64,000 nt of DNA from contig BJHK01000001.1 of NCBI GenBank assembly GCA_014192425.1, positions 128,623-192,622 on the forward strand, read 5' to 3'. Shown piece by piece: positions 27,375 to 36,798 of the stretch. This DNA is from Planctomycetia bacterium. GTDB lineage: Bacteria; Planctomycetota; Planctomycetia; Pirellulales; UBA1268. The translations under genes were made by a program, and so were the position numbers. Positions within the stretch are counted from its first letter, which is position 1, and every line of letters starts with the position of its first letter. Under the pieces are notes generated by a model. That model saw nothing but the letters and a program-made list of their open reading frames with translations. It was not told the origin of the DNA and did no database searches.

Positions 27375-27746
27375 GGACAGGCACGCGATCGCAGAAAGGA
27401 CAGGCATAGGGTCGCGAAAAGGAATCGCGAAAAGGACAGGCACGCAACTGGCCACAATCGAGCGCCGGAGCCACTTTCCACCGCGGCGGGGGCCGTACCT
27501 CGCGTTCCGGACGCTCGCTCCGGCCCCCCAGGCCTCCGCTCACTGCGTGTCGGCTTCGCTCCGCCATCCTGGCTGCGCTCGCCTCCCCAGCCCGGCCCGC
27601 GAGGCACCGCCAACCCCCACCGAATAGGCCCAAAAGACCCAAAAGACCTTGAACCAAGCCTCGAGACATGCCTGTCCTTTCGTGGAGCGGTGAGACATGC
27701 CTGTCCTTTCGCGGATTTCGAGCCATGCCTCGAGCCATGCCTGTCC
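27375..27746. repeat. Cluster of six GGACAGGCA / TGCCTGTCC words
   Basis: In the 490-bp gap before the DUF1559 gene, the word occurs three times on the plus strand (27375, 27398, 27434) and three times on the minus strand (27669, 27698, 27738), facing inward to a palindromic element at 27495-27607. The minus-strand copies carry the longer unit TGCCTGTCCTTTCG. Two of them (27669 and 27738) extend identically into TGGAGCGGTG. Confidence 0.7.
27495..27607. repeat. Inverted-repeat element, copy 1
   Basis: GTACCTCGCG at 27495-27504 and CGCGAGGCAC at 27598-27607 pair in 9 of 10 positions. The interior contains GGACGCTCGCTCCGG and CTCCGCTCACTG, matching the interiors of the elements at 43.6 and 61.9 kb. 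No coding frame. Probably a non-autonomous mobile repeat of the REPIN/MITE kind. Confidence 0.55.
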
Positions 27747-27800
27747 TTTCGTGGAGCGGTGGCTTGACGGCCGGGCCGGAGGGGTCAATAATCCCCATGA

Positions 27801-27820
27801 ATTTTTGATTCATCAAAAAT
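27801..27820. promoter_or_regulatory. AT-rich palindrome upstream of the DUF1559 gene
   Basis: ATTTTTGAT-TC-ATCAAAAAT is a perfect 9-bp inverted repeat, very AT-rich for this genome, 20 bases before the start codon at 27840. Just upstream GGGG-N8-CCCC (27781-27796) forms a second small dyad. It may be an operator, a promoter element or an mRNA hairpin covering the start region; no ordinary ribosome-binding site is visible for the gene. Confidence 0.4.
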
Positions 27821-27839
27821 AAGTTTTTGGGCTTTCAAA

Positions 27840-28841
27840 ATGCGTGTTCTTGGGCGGGTACCTCGGAAGGCGTTCACGCTCGTCGAACTGCTCGTGGCGA
27901 TCGCCATCATCGCCGTCCTGATGGGCCTGCTCATTCCCGGCGTGCAGATGGCCCGCGAGAGCGGTCGCAAGGTTCACTGCCGGTCCAACCTGCGGAGCAT
28001 GGCCCTGGCAGTGCAGTCGTACGAGACCGCGCACCGCGTCTTTCCCTCAGGCTACGTGGCCAACCACGCGGCGTCCGACGTCGATGCATCGACGCTCGAT
28101 GCGTCGCCAGGCACCAGCTGGGGGCTCGCGATCGCGGCGTTCCTCGAGGAGCAGCGGGCAGCGGCGGCGGTGCGGCCGAACGACCCAGCGTGGAGCGTGG
28201 CGAGTCCCCAGGCGGCCGATGTCGTGGCCCTCGCACTCCCCATCTTTCTCTGCGCGTCGGCGACCGGGCCGCGGGACCCGTTCGCCGCGCGCCGGCCCGA
28301 TGGCAGCCCGCATCCGTCCGGCGCCCGGCTGGGAAGGTCGCACTACGTGGCCAATGCCGGTCACGCCGATCCGTGGGATGAGTCGCCGCCACGCCGGTCG
28401 TGGGACGGCATCGCCAATGGGCCGCTGTATCGCAATTCACGAATTCGGGCGGCGCAGATCACCGATGGCCTGTCGCAGACGGTGTTTCTCGGCGAGCACA
28501 CGTCCGCGGTCTCCGAAAAGGCGTGGGCGGGCGTCGTGCCCGGAGCGGCCAGTCATCCCGGCGAACGCGTGGCAACGCTCCTCGGTGGGCATGCCGATGC
28601 CGCGGCGGCGCTCGTCCTCGTCCACAGCGGCCCGGCCGAAGACGAGATGCGGATCATTCATCCGCCCAATGATCCCGCCGCCCACGCCGATCAGATGTTT
28701 TCCGATCACCCTGGCGGGGCCCACGTGGCGATGGGAGACGGCTCGGTGCGGTTCGTGTCGGAGCTGATCCACCAGCCGACCTGGGCCGCGCTGTCGAGCA
28801 TCAACGGCGGCGAGGTCGTCCCGGGAGACCGCAGCGAATGA
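27840..28841 (+). CDS. DUF1559 domain protein with pilin-like N-terminus
   Basis: 333 aa. The N-terminal KAFTLVELLVAIAIIAVL is a type IV pilin/pseudopilin prepilin signature; it should be cleaved before the Phe and N-methylated by a prepilin peptidase. The DUF1559 domain follows, and the C-terminus holds the H-x(n)-GDG element (DHPGGAHVAMGDGSVRFV). These proteins are expanded into large families in planctomycetes and are probably cell-surface proteins; their exact role is unknown. The stop overlaps the start of a small lipoprotein gene (ATGA at 28838). Confidence 0.88.
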   Translation: MRVLGRVPRKAFTLVELLVAIAIIAVLMGLLIPGVQMARESGRKVHCRSNLRSMALAVQSYETAHRVFPSGYVANHAASDVDASTLDASPGTSWGLAIAAFLEEQRAAAAVRPNDPAWSVASPQAADVVALALPIFLCASATGPRDPFAARRPDGSPHPSGARLGRSHYVANAGHADPWDESPPRRSWDGIANGPLYRNSRIRAAQITDGLSQTVFLGEHTSAVSEKAWAGVVPGAASHPGERVATLLGGHADAAAALVLVHSGPAEDEMRIIHPPNDPAAHADQMFSDHPGGAHVAMGDGSVRFVSELIHQPTWAALSSINGGEVVPGDRSE

Positions 28842-29167
28842 CGCCAGAGCTCACGCTCCCGAGCATCCTCGCGCGAGTGCTGCTGGTGGTGGTGATCCCG
28901 CTGGGCACGGGATGCGGTCGGCCGGTGCCACAGGTTGCCCGCGAAAATATCCGCTACGCACAGGCCCTGCGGACGGCCGCCAACAGCCGGGACGCCGCCG
29001 GGTTCGAGAATGTCGCGCGGACGATCGAGCGCGATGCGCAGGCCGGACGGATCGCCGCCGACGAGCAGGCGGTGTATGCGGAGATCGTCGCCCTGGGCAG
29101 GGCGGAGCGGTTTGCGGATGCCGAGCGACGCTGCCTGGCGTTTCTGCGGGAGCAGGCCCGGCGCTGA
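28838..29167 (+). CDS. Small lipoprotein, 109 aa
   Basis: Translationally coupled to the DUF1559 gene by an ATGA overlap. The N-terminal hydrophobic stretch LARVLLVVVIPLGTGC ends in a lipobox (LGTGC), giving a predicted lipidated Cys near residue 26. The mature part (~83 residues) is helical and charged, rich in Ala, Arg and Glu, with no recognised domain. It probably sits on the membrane and may assist the DUF1559 protein. Confidence 0.65.
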   Translation: MTPELTLPSILARVLLVVVIPLGTGCGRPVPQVARENIRYAQALRTAANSRDAAGFENVARTIERDAQAGRIAADEQAVYAEIVALGRAERFADAERRCLAFLREQARR

Positions 29168-29308
29168 CGATCCAGCCGTACCGGCGTGGACGCCCGGCCC
29201 CGGCCAGCTGGCCTCGGCTTGGCCGCCGCCGAGGAGCGGGATATACTTTTCACACCACGGGTTGTGAGATTTCGGCCCGGGACGTCATCCAGCAGGAGGT
29301 TTCAGGAC

Positions 29309-29641
29309 ATGTCGGTCATTGTCACGGAAAAAGCCGCCCTCGAGGTCAAGAAGATCATCACCGAGCAGAAACTCGACCCCGCCACCGTGCTTCGCGTGGG
29401 CGTTGCCGGCGGTGGCTGCAGCGGCTTCCAGTATTCGCTCGGCTTTGACACGCAGTTCGACCCGAAGGCCGACACCAAGACCGACCAGCACGGCGTGGCC
29501 GTGGTCGTTGACAAGAAGAGCGACCTGTTTCTCGACGGCACGACGCTCGACTTCCACGAGTCGATCGACAAGCGCGGCTTCACGTTCAACAATCCGAACG
29601 CCAAGAAGAGCTGCGGCTGCGGCAGCTCGTTCCAGGCCTGA
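29309..29641 (+). CDS. A-type iron-sulfur carrier protein (IscA/ErpA/SufA family)
   Basis: 110 aa from the ATG at 29309, preceded by AGGAGG. The three conserved cysteines are present: one in [11 protein letters not shown] and two in the C-terminal SCGCGSSF. Such proteins carry [2Fe-2S]/[4Fe-4S] clusters from the scaffold to client enzymes. The sequence alone does not place it with the Isc or Suf system. The next gene starts with GTG two bases after its stop. Confidence 0.9.
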   Translation: MSVIVTEKAALEVKKIITEQKLDPATVLRVGVAGGGCSGFQYSLGFDTQFDPKADTKTDQHGVAVVVDKKSDLFLDGTTLDFHESIDKRGFTFNNPNAKKSCGCGSSFQA

Positions 29642-29643
29642 TC

Positions 29644-30894
29644 GTGGCGGACGCAGGGGCGGAACGGGTCCGGATCGTCGGCATCGGTGACGACGGCATC
29701 GACGGCATGACGGCCCACGCGCGGCGGCTCGTGGAATCGGCTGACGTGTTGCTCGGTCCGGAGTCGTGCGTTTCCGTGCTCCCCCCGGCAGTCTCCGCGC
29801 GGTTGCAGCGGGTGGCGAGCCTCGAGGACCTCGTCGAGCGGATCGAGGGTGCGAGTCCGGGCCGCATCGTTGTCCTGGCGTCGGGTGACCCGCTGTTCTA
29901 CGGCACGGCCCGCTACGTCTGCAGCCGGCTCGGCAAGGACCGGTTCGAGGTGGTGCCGCACGTCAGCAGCATGCAGCTGGCGTTCGCCCGGGTGAAGGAG
30001 TCGTGGGAGGAGGCGTTTCTCGCCAACCTCTCGGGACAGTCGATCGAGCGGGTCATCGACAAAATCCGCTCGAGTGATACCGTCGGCCTGTTCACGAGCG
30101 AGCAGTGGCCCCCGGCGGCCGTCGCCCGGGCGCTGCTCGACGAGGGCGTCGACGCCTTCCACGCCTACGTGTGCGAGAACCTCGGCTCGCCCGACGAACG
30201 GGTCACGCAGGGATCGCTTGCCGACATCGCCCGCGACTCGTTCGGTCCGCTCAACGTCATGATCCTCGTCCGCAAGGCCCGGGCGGCCGACCGTCCCGGG
30301 CACGTCGGCACGCGGCTGTTCGGCAATCCCGATGAATGCTTCCTGCAGTCGCGGCCGAAACGCGGTCTGATCACGCCCGCGGAGATCCGCTCGCTCGTGC
30401 TCGCCGAACTGGCGCTCGGGCCGACGAGCGTTGTCTGGGACGTCGGCGCGGGAAGCGGCTCCGTTGGTCTGGAGGCGGCGCGGATCGCCCATGCCGGCGC
30501 CGTCTACGCCATCGAGATGGACCCGGATGACCACCAGTTGATTCGTGAGAACGCTGCGACGTTCGGCGTCGCCAACCTGCATCCCGTGCTCGGACGGGCC
30601 CCGGAGGCGTGGAGCGGACTCCCCGACCCCGACGCGGTGTACGTCGGCGGCAGCGGCCGCGAGGTGGCGATGCTGGTGGAGAAGGGCTGGGAGCGGCTCC
30701 GCCCCGGCGGCCGGCTCGTCACCGGCTGCAAGAGCATCGACAATCTCGCCGCGGTGCACGCGCACCTCAGGGCTCGATCGGCCGACGCCGCCTACTGGAT
30801 GGTGAACATCGCCCGCGGCATCGAGCAGCTCGACCGGATCCGTTTCGAGGCGATCAACCCGGTGTTCCTCATCGCGGCGACCAAGCCTTCCTGA
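29644..30894 (+). CDS. Precorrin-6Y C5,15-methyltransferase-like protein (CbiE-CbiT fusion)
   Basis: 416 aa from a GTG two bases after the A-type carrier's stop. The N-terminal half (~1-210) is a tetrapyrrole methylase of the CbiE type ([27 protein letters not shown]). The C-terminal half (~225-416) is a CbiT-type SAM methyltransferase ([25 protein letters not shown]). In cobalamin synthesis the fusion (CobL) methylates C5 and C15 and decarboxylates precorrin-6Y. No other corrin gene lies in the window, so it may be a lone homologue. It is coupled to the Fe-S carrier and followed 14 bases later by a PIG-L deacetylase. Confidence 0.82.
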   Translation: MADAGAERVRIVGIGDDGIDGMTAHARRLVESADVLLGPESCVSVLPPAVSARLQRVASLEDLVERIEGASPGRIVVLASGDPLFYGTARYVCSRLGKDRFEVVPHVSSMQLAFARVKESWEEAFLANLSGQSIERVIDKIRSSDTVGLFTSEQWPPAAVARALLDEGVDAFHAYVCENLGSPDERVTQGSLADIARDSFGPLNVMILVRKARAADRPGHVGTRLFGNPDECFLQSRPKRGLITPAEIRSLVLAELALGPTSVVWDVGAGSGSVGLEAARIAHAGAVYAIEMDPDDHQLIRENAATFGVANLHPVLGRAPEAWSGLPDPDAVYVGGSGREVAMLVEKGWERLRPGGRLVTGCKSIDNLAAVHAHLRARSADAAYWMVNIARGIEQLDRIRFEAINPVFLIAATKPS

Positions 30895-30908
30895 CCAACG
30901 CGGGCGGC

Positions 30909-31649
30909 ATGAACGCATCTTTCCAGCTCCCTGAGCCGCTCGACGTGATCGCGGTGGGCGCCCACCCGGACGACGTCGAGATCGGCTGCGGCGGAACGCT
31001 CGCCCTGCTCGCCGCCCGCGGCGCCCGCGTCGGGATCGTGGACCTCACCGACGGTGAGCCGACGCCGCGGTCGAGCGGCCCGGAGGAGCGGCTCGCCGAG
31101 GCGGCCGCCGCGGCCAAAGTGCTCGGCGTGACGCACCGCGAGAACCTTGGGTTTCCCAACCGGCGCCTGTTCGACGGCTTCGAGGTCCGCGTGGCGCTGG
31201 CGAAGGTGTTCCGCCGCTGGCGGCCAAGGCTCGTGCTCGGACTCGGCGACCGCACGCCGCTGGCCTCGCCCGATCACGCCCAGGCGGTGGCGATCACGGA
31301 GGCGGCAGTCTTCTACTCGCGGCTCACGAAGTGGGACGACACGTTCGCCGGGCTACCGGTCCACACGGTGCCCCAGCTCTGGACCTATTTCCTTTTTGCC
31401 GGCGTCCCCGGCGTGCCGCACGGCCACTGGCCGCTGGTGGTGGACATCGCCGCACATCTGGAGACGAAACTGGCGGCGATCGGCTGCTACCGCTCGCAAT
31501 TCCCGCCGGAGAAGGCCCACGTCTTCCCACGGGTGCGGTCGATGGCCGAAACGGTGGGCATGATGGCGGGCTGCGCGGCCGGGGAACTGCTCGCCGGCAG
31601 CCGGATGCCGCTGACCACCGACCCGCTGGGGATGCTGTTTCCAGGCTGA
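30909..31649 (+). CDS. PIG-L family deacetylase, BshB1-like
   Basis: 246 aa from the ATG at 30909. The zinc motif is [14 protein letters not shown] (H19, D21, D22) and a later SPDHAQA supplies the third ligand. [12 protein letters not shown] and IGCYRSQF resemble BshB1, which deacetylates GlcNAc-malate in bacillithiol synthesis. No bshA or bshC is in the window, so the thiol assignment is only by similarity. It follows the CbiET-like gene closely and probably shares its transcript. Confidence 0.78.
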   Translation: MNASFQLPEPLDVIAVGAHPDDVEIGCGGTLALLAARGARVGIVDLTDGEPTPRSSGPEERLAEAAAAAKVLGVTHRENLGFPNRRLFDGFEVRVALAKVFRRWRPRLVLGLGDRTPLASPDHAQAVAITEAAVFYSRLTKWDDTFAGLPVHTVPQLWTYFLFAGVPGVPHGHWPLVVDIAAHLETKLAAIGCYRSQFPPEKAHVFPRVRSMAETVGMMAGCAAGELLAGSRMPLTTDPLGMLFPG

Positions 31650-31766
31650 TGGCATGGGGCATTCTTGACCGGTGAAAAGTAGATTCATGAGCAGCAGCGA
31701 CAAATCCCTGTCGCGATGCGATTGCAGACGATGAATGGTTTATGCATGCCTCATGAACGCTGCCCG

Positions 31767-32549
31767 TCACCTGCCACCGACCGCCTGGCCGAGCAGCTTG
31801 ACGCTCGCCACGGCGAGCACGGCCGCCATCAGCAGCCGGAGCGCCGGCACCGGCAGGCGGAAGGCGCCGAACTGCGAGCCGACGAGACCGCCGGCGGCGG
31901 CCGCCGCCACGGCCGCGAGGCCGAGCGGCGGCAGGCTGCCGCCGGTGGCGAGCCCGCCGGCGAGGCCGGCCGCTGAGTTCACGAGGATGAACGGGGCGGT
32001 GACGGCGGCGACCTGCTTGACGGGCGCCGCCCGCAGCCAGAGCAACAGCGGCGTGAGAAACACGCCCCCGCCCACGCCCGTGAGCCCGGAGAGGAGGCCG
32101 ATCGCGGCACCGAGGGCGAGGCTCACGAGCAGCGGGAGCGGTCGTGATTCCGCCGCCCCGCCGGCATCCATTCGGCCGTCGGCCGGCCCGCGGGGACCGA
32201 CCGCGTGGGACTCGACCACGATCCTGGCGGCCGACACCAGGAGCACCGTGGCCAGCAGGCCCTCGAACGCGCCGGTGGCGAGTTTCCAGGCGCCACCGAT
32301 CGCCGCGCAGGGGACGCTGCCCACGGCCAGCGGCAGGAACAGCCGGCGGCGAAAGTGCCCGGCGCGGGCGAACTGCACGGTGCCGATCGCGGCCACGACG
32401 AGGTTGAGCATGAGCGCCGTCGGTCGGATGACCTCCTTGGGCAGTCCGGCGAGCGCCATCACGGCCGTGTAGCCGGTGGCGCCGGCATGCCCCACCGCGG
32501 CATACAGCAGGGCGACGAGGCCGATCGCGATCGTGACCCAGGGTGTCAT
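31767..32549 (-). CDS. TauE/SafE family anion permease
   Basis: 260 aa from the ATG at 32549, about eight transmembrane helices in two repeats (VGHAGATGYTAVMALAG in the first; GLLSGLTGVGGGVFLTPLLL in the second), which is the TauE/SafE fold. Members move sulfite, sulfoacetate or other organosulfur anions. A polar stretch separates the halves (~125-145). It is divergent from the flavoprotein gene downstream and lies 10 kb from the sulfur locus, so a link to it is not shown. Confidence 0.8.
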   Translation of the reverse strand: MTPWVTIAIGLVALLYAAVGHAGATGYTAVMALAGLPKEVIRPTALMLNLVVAAIGTVQFARAGHFRRRLFLPLAVGSVPCAAIGGAWKLATGAFEGLLATVLLVSAARIVVESHAVGPRGPADGRMDAGGAAESRPLPLLVSLALGAAIGLLSGLTGVGGGVFLTPLLLWLRAAPVKQVAAVTAPFILVNSAAGLAGGLATGGSLPPLGLAAVAAAAAGGLVGSQFGAFRLPVPALRLLMAAVLAVASVKLLGQAVGGR

Positions 32550-32690
32550 GGAATTGTCGCGCTCCAGTGGCGGGCGCGGATGGCGACGAACACACGCAGC
32601 CCACGACCGCCGGCACAAGGTAGCATGGAGCCTATTCGTCGCGCACACGACGCCGCTTCGCGCCGGACACGGCCCCGGAAGAGAGTGATC

Positions 32691-33800
32691 ATGGACTCCA
32701 CACTGCCTGACGTCGTCGTGGTGGGTGCCGGCATCGCCGGGTTGTGCGCCGCCGAGCGGCTCGTGGCCGCCGGCCTGAGGGTCGTCGTGCTCGACAAGTC
32801 GCGCGGCAGCGGCGGACGCATGGCGACGCGCCGGGTCGGTGCCGCCGTCTGCGACCACGGGGCGCAGTTCTTCACCGTCCGCGGCGCCGACTTCGCCGAC
32901 CTTGTGGCGGCGGCCCGCGCGGATGTGGCTGTGGAGCCGTGGTGCGAAGGCTTCGCGCAGGCCTCGGCTGACGGGAGCGTGGGGCCGGCCGGCGACGGGC
33001 ATGCGCGGTGGCGCGGCGCCCGCGGCATGACCGACCTGCCCAAGTGGCTGGCCGCACGGCTCGGCGCTGCAACCGGAGCGGGGCGATGCACGATCCGCAC
33101 GGCGGCGTCGGTGACGGCGCTGGCGACCGGAGCGGCGGGGGTGCGGATCGACGTCGCGGCGGCGGACGGCGACCGAGAGTCGATCAGCGCCCGGGCCGTG
33201 ATCGTCACGGCACCGATCCCGCAGGCACTCGACCTGATGACCGCCGGCGGGATCTTTGATCCGGTGGGGAGCGGGGGAAAGAGCGGCGCGGCCGCTGATC
33301 CCGCCGTCCGCGACCTGCTCGCCTCCGTGACCTACGACCCCTGCTTCGCGCTCATGCTCGTCCTCGACCGGCCGAGCGGGGTGCCGGCGCCGGGCGGGAT
33401 CCAGTTCGCCCCAGGCGCCGAGCCGATCGCCTGGCTGGCCGACAATTTTCAGAAGGGGATCTCACCCGTGCCCGCCCTGACGGTGCACGCCACGGGGGAG
33501 TTCAGCCGCCGGCACTTCGACGACGAACCGGAGCAGGTGAGCCGACTGCTGCTCGATGCCGTCCGCCCCTGGATCGACGGCGACCTGGCCACGGCCGTCG
33601 TCGAGCGGACGCTGCATCGCTGGAAATTTGCCCTTCCGACGCGGGTCCTGGCGGAGCCATTCGTGGCCGTCTCCGAGACGCCGCCGGTCGTCGTCAGCGG
33701 CGATGCCTGCGCCGGGCCGCGGGTCGAGGGGGCGGCGGCGAGCGGCCGGGCCGCCGGCCTGTGGCTGGCCCGGAGGCTGGCCCGCGGCGACGGCGGGTGA
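32691..33800 (+). CDS. FAD-dependent oxidoreductase, renalase-like
   Basis: 369 aa from the ATG at 32691. The dinucleotide-binding fold VVVVGAGIAGLCAAE is followed by SRGSGGRMATRR, the typical renalase-family second motif. The C-terminus (VVSGDACAGPRVEGAAASG) binds FAD. Bacterial renalase-like proteins oxidise alternate dihydronicotinamide isomers or amines; the substrate here is unknown. The aldehyde dehydrogenase follows after 85 bases. Confidence 0.8.
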   Translation: MDSTLPDVVVVGAGIAGLCAAERLVAAGLRVVVLDKSRGSGGRMATRRVGAAVCDHGAQFFTVRGADFADLVAAARADVAVEPWCEGFAQASADGSVGPAGDGHARWRGARGMTDLPKWLAARLGAATGAGRCTIRTAASVTALATGAAGVRIDVAAADGDRESISARAVIVTAPIPQALDLMTAGGIFDPVGSGGKSGAAADPAVRDLLASVTYDPCFALMLVLDRPSGVPAPGGIQFAPGAEPIAWLADNFQKGISPVPALTVHATGEFSRRHFDDEPEQVSRLLLDAVRPWIDGDLATAVVERTLHRWKFALPTRVLAEPFVAVSETPPVVVSGDACAGPRVEGAAASGRAAGLWLARRLARGDGG

Positions 33801-33885
33801 GCCGCTTGCCAGAGGACGCGGCCCGCCGGCAAGATACGGCTCTTCTGGACCGCCCCGAGCCGCTCTGCAATCGAGGAGACTTTTC

Positions 33886-35379
33886 ATGGCCACCGCCACC
33901 GCGCCCCGCCTGCTGCCCGAGGTCGAGAAATTTTTAACCGGTGCTCCGCTCACGGGCGTGATCGGCGGCAAGGACGTGGCCGCGGCCAGCGGTGAGACGA
34001 TGCCCACCCGCGACCCCGGCACGGGCGAGACGATCGCCGAGTTCAGCGTCCTCGGCGCCGCCGAGGTCGACGCCGCGGTGAAGGCCGCCCAAACCGCCTT
34101 CAAGAAGTCGGGCTGGGCGACGATGGCCCCCAACGAGCGCGGGGCGTTGCTCCACCGCTTTGCCGACGCGATCGAGAAGCACAAGCCGATCATCGGCCAG
34201 ATCGAGTCGCTCGACGCCGGCAAGATCCTCGGCCAGGCGCTCGGCGACGTTCAGAACTGCGTCGACACGCTCCGCTACTTCACCGACATGGCCCAGCACG
34301 TGCAGCGCCGAAACGTGCTCGCCGTCGCCGGCCACGAGGCCTGGACGACCCGCAGCCCATGGGGCGCCTGCGGCTTCATCTTCCCCTGGAACTTTCCGCT
34401 GCTCCTCATCGGCTGGGGCATCTCGCCCGCCCTCGCCGCGGGCAACACGGTCGTCATCAAGCCCGCCGAAGACACGCCGCTGTCGGCGATCTACCTCGCC
34501 CGGCTGGCCCGCGAGGTGGGGCTCCCCGATGGCGTCATCAACGTCGTGACCGGGACCGGTGCCGGCGCCGGCGCGGCGGTCTCCGGCCACCCCGGCCTGA
34601 AGCGGATGTCGTTCACGGGCTCGCCCGAGGTGGGGCGGCTCGTCGGCGAGGCCTGCGGACGCAACCTCGTGCCGGTGAAGCTCGAGCTTGGCGGCAAGGG
34701 GGCGGCGGTCGTGTTCGACGACGTGGACGTGGCCGCAACCGCGGCCAAGCTCGTCGGCGCGATCACCTTCCACACCGGCCAGGTGTGCTGCGACGCCACC
34801 CGCTGGCTCGTGCACGACACGATCTACGACCGGTTCGTGGACGAGTGCCGGACCCGGATGGGGCAGGTGCACGTCGGCCACCAGCTCGACGGCGGCTCGA
34901 CCATGGGGCCCGTCGTCAACGCCAAGCAGCGGCAGCGGGTGCTCTCGTATCTGGAGAAGGGTGTCCAGCAGGGGGCAAAGGCCGTGGTTGCGGGCGGCCC
35001 CGCCGAGGTGAGTGGCTGTGGCGGCTATTACGTCAAGCCGGCCCTGCTCGCCGGCCCGCTCGACAACGTCGCCGCCCGCGAGGAGATTTTTGGGCCGGTC
35101 GCCTACCTGTCCCGGTTCAAGACCGAAGACGAGGCGGTGGTGATGGCCAACGACACCGACTACGGCCTCGCCAACAGCGTCTGGACGACCGACCTCGGCC
35201 GCGCGGCCCGGGTCGCCGAGTCGATGGTGGCCGGCAACAGCTGGATCAACGCCCACAACGTCTTCCCGCACGGCGTGCCCTACGGCGGCGTGAACAAGAG
35301 CGGCGTGGGCGGGGGCGTGAACTCGATCGAGACGCTGTTCGACTACTGGCGGAGCCAGTCGATCGTCCGGCCGCTGTGA
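33886..35379 (+). CDS. Aldehyde dehydrogenase
   Basis: 497 aa, standard length. NAD(P)-binding and catalytic elements are intact: FIFPWNFPLLL, VIKPAEDTPLSA, FTGSPEVG, the catalytic Glu in LELGGKG, and the catalytic Cys at 301 (TGQVCCDATR). The C-terminal PYGGVNKSGVGG is also typical. It oxidises an aldehyde to the acid in the cytoplasm; it resembles the betaine/retinal aldehyde dehydrogenase group but the substrate is not clear. Flanked on both sides by flavoproteins. Confidence 0.92.
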   Translation: MATATAPRLLPEVEKFLTGAPLTGVIGGKDVAAASGETMPTRDPGTGETIAEFSVLGAAEVDAAVKAAQTAFKKSGWATMAPNERGALLHRFADAIEKHKPIIGQIESLDAGKILGQALGDVQNCVDTLRYFTDMAQHVQRRNVLAVAGHEAWTTRSPWGACGFIFPWNFPLLLIGWGISPALAAGNTVVIKPAEDTPLSAIYLARLAREVGLPDGVINVVTGTGAGAGAAVSGHPGLKRMSFTGSPEVGRLVGEACGRNLVPVKLELGGKGAAVVFDDVDVAATAAKLVGAITFHTGQVCCDATRWLVHDTIYDRFVDECRTRMGQVHVGHQLDGGSTMGPVVNAKQRQRVLSYLEKGVQQGAKAVVAGGPAEVSGCGGYYVKPALLAGPLDNVAAREEIFGPVAYLSRFKTEDEAVVMANDTDYGLANSVWTTDLGRAARVAESMVAGNSWINAHNVFPHGVPYGGVNKSGVGGGVNSIETLFDYWRSQSIVRPL

Positions 35380-35439
35380 TCTCGGCCACATGGGGCCAAA
35401 CACGCGGCGCAGGACGCGGCGCACGATTCGGCGCACGAC

Positions 35440-36732
35440 ATGCCGCATGAGGACGTGATCATCGTGGGGGCGGGGCTGGCCGGGCTGGCCTGCGCGCGGG
35501 AGCTCGTCCGGGCCGGGAGACGGGTGACGCTCGTCGAGGCTGCGGACCGCGTCGGCGGCCGCGTCGCCACCGACACCGTGGACGGCTTTCGCATCGACCG
35601 CGGCTTCCAGGTCTACAACGACGCCTATCCCGAGGGGCGCCGGCAGATCGATCTTGCGGCCTTGTCGCTCGGGGCCTTCGAACCGGGGGCGTTGATCGCC
35701 TCGGGAGGCCGGCTGCAACGCGTGGCCGACCCGTGGCGCCGCCCGCTGGCGGCCGTGCGCGGCCTGTTCGACGGCACGGTCGGGCTCGCCGACGCGTGGC
35801 GGACGGCCCGGCTGCGGTCCGACGCATTGCGGGCGCTCGACGCCGGGCAGATCGATCCCGATGCGGTCGTGCCGGATGCCGGGCCGGAGCGGACGACCGG
35901 TGAGGAGCTCGCCGCCCGAGGATTTTCCGCGTCGTTCATTCGCCGGTTCTTCGTGCCCTTCTTCGGCGGCGTGTTTTTGGAGCGGTCGCTCGACACCGCG
36001 GCACCGGTGTTTCTCTTCGATTTCGCCATGTTCTCGCGCGGCCGGGCCTGCCTGCCGCGCGGGGGCATGGAGGCGATTCCACGGCAGTTGGCGGCTGGGC
36101 TGCCGACGGGCGTGCTGCGGCTCGGCACGCCGGTGCGCGGGGTCGAGCCGAGCCGGGTAACACTCGCCGACGGCGGCGTGCTCGAGGCCGGTGTCGTCGT
36201 GCTGGCGGCGGATGCGACGGCCGCGGCCATGCTGCTGCCCGAGGCGTATGGCGGCCCTTTCAAGGCGCGGCAGGTGAAGGGGACACAGCTCGTCGCCTTC
36301 GCGGCCGACAGGTCGCCGCTCGCGAGCCGCGTGCTTCTCGTGAACGCCGACGCGGCGGGGCCGATCGACAATCTCACGGTGCCATCCGACGTCGCCGCGG
36401 GCTACGCCCCGCCGGGCAAAACGCTCGTCACGGTTTCGGTCCGCGGCGACTGGCAGGCTGGCGACGCCGACCTGCCGGAGGCCGTGCGGCGGCAGGCGGC
36501 CGGATGGTTCGGTGCCAGCCCAACGACGTGGCGGCACCTGGCGACGGTCGATGTGCCGCGGGCCCTGCCGGACGAGTCGCCGGCGGCCCGGCGGCTCCGG
36601 CCCGCGTCGCCGCGGCTCGCGCCCGGGCTCTTCATCTGCGGCGATCACTGCGGCAGCGGCTCGATCAACGGCGCCCTGGCCAGCGGCCGGCGGGCCGCGA
36701 TCTGCGTCATGGCCGCGGCCGGGGCAGCCTGA
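35440..36732 (+). CDS. FAD-dependent amine-oxidase/desaturase-like protein
   Basis: 430 aa. DVIIVGAGLAGLACARELVRAG is the FAD Rossmann motif, followed by ADRVGGRVATDTVDGFRIDRGFQV, the second motif of the flavin amine oxidase/protoporphyrinogen oxidase/phytoene desaturase group. The C-terminal FICGDHCGSGSINGALASGRRAA closes the FAD site. Related planctomycete and cyanobacterial proteins are annotated only generally. It starts 60 bases after the aldehyde dehydrogenase, so the three redox genes may be cotranscribed. Confidence 0.8.
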   Translation: MPHEDVIIVGAGLAGLACARELVRAGRRVTLVEAADRVGGRVATDTVDGFRIDRGFQVYNDAYPEGRRQIDLAALSLGAFEPGALIASGGRLQRVADPWRRPLAAVRGLFDGTVGLADAWRTARLRSDALRALDAGQIDPDAVVPDAGPERTTGEELAARGFSASFIRRFFVPFFGGVFLERSLDTAAPVFLFDFAMFSRGRACLPRGGMEAIPRQLAAGLPTGVLRLGTPVRGVEPSRVTLADGGVLEAGVVVLAADATAAAMLLPEAYGGPFKARQVKGTQLVAFAADRSPLASRVLLVNADAAGPIDNLTVPSDVAAGYAPPGKTLVTVSVRGDWQAGDADLPEAVRRQAAGWFGASPTTWRHLATVDVPRALPDESPAARRLRPASPRLAPGLFICGDHCGSGSINGALASGRRAAICVMAAAGAA

Positions 36733-36798
36733 ACCGGCCGTCCGAAAAATCTTCGTTAGCCAGCCGTAGCGATCCCGGTTACGATGTCATACGGGCGA

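Noticed and set aside
32205-32690. Upstream extension of the renalase-like gene
   Set aside because: The frame is open but lies antisense to the TauE/SafE gene; the ATG at 32691 starts at the conserved FAD motif.
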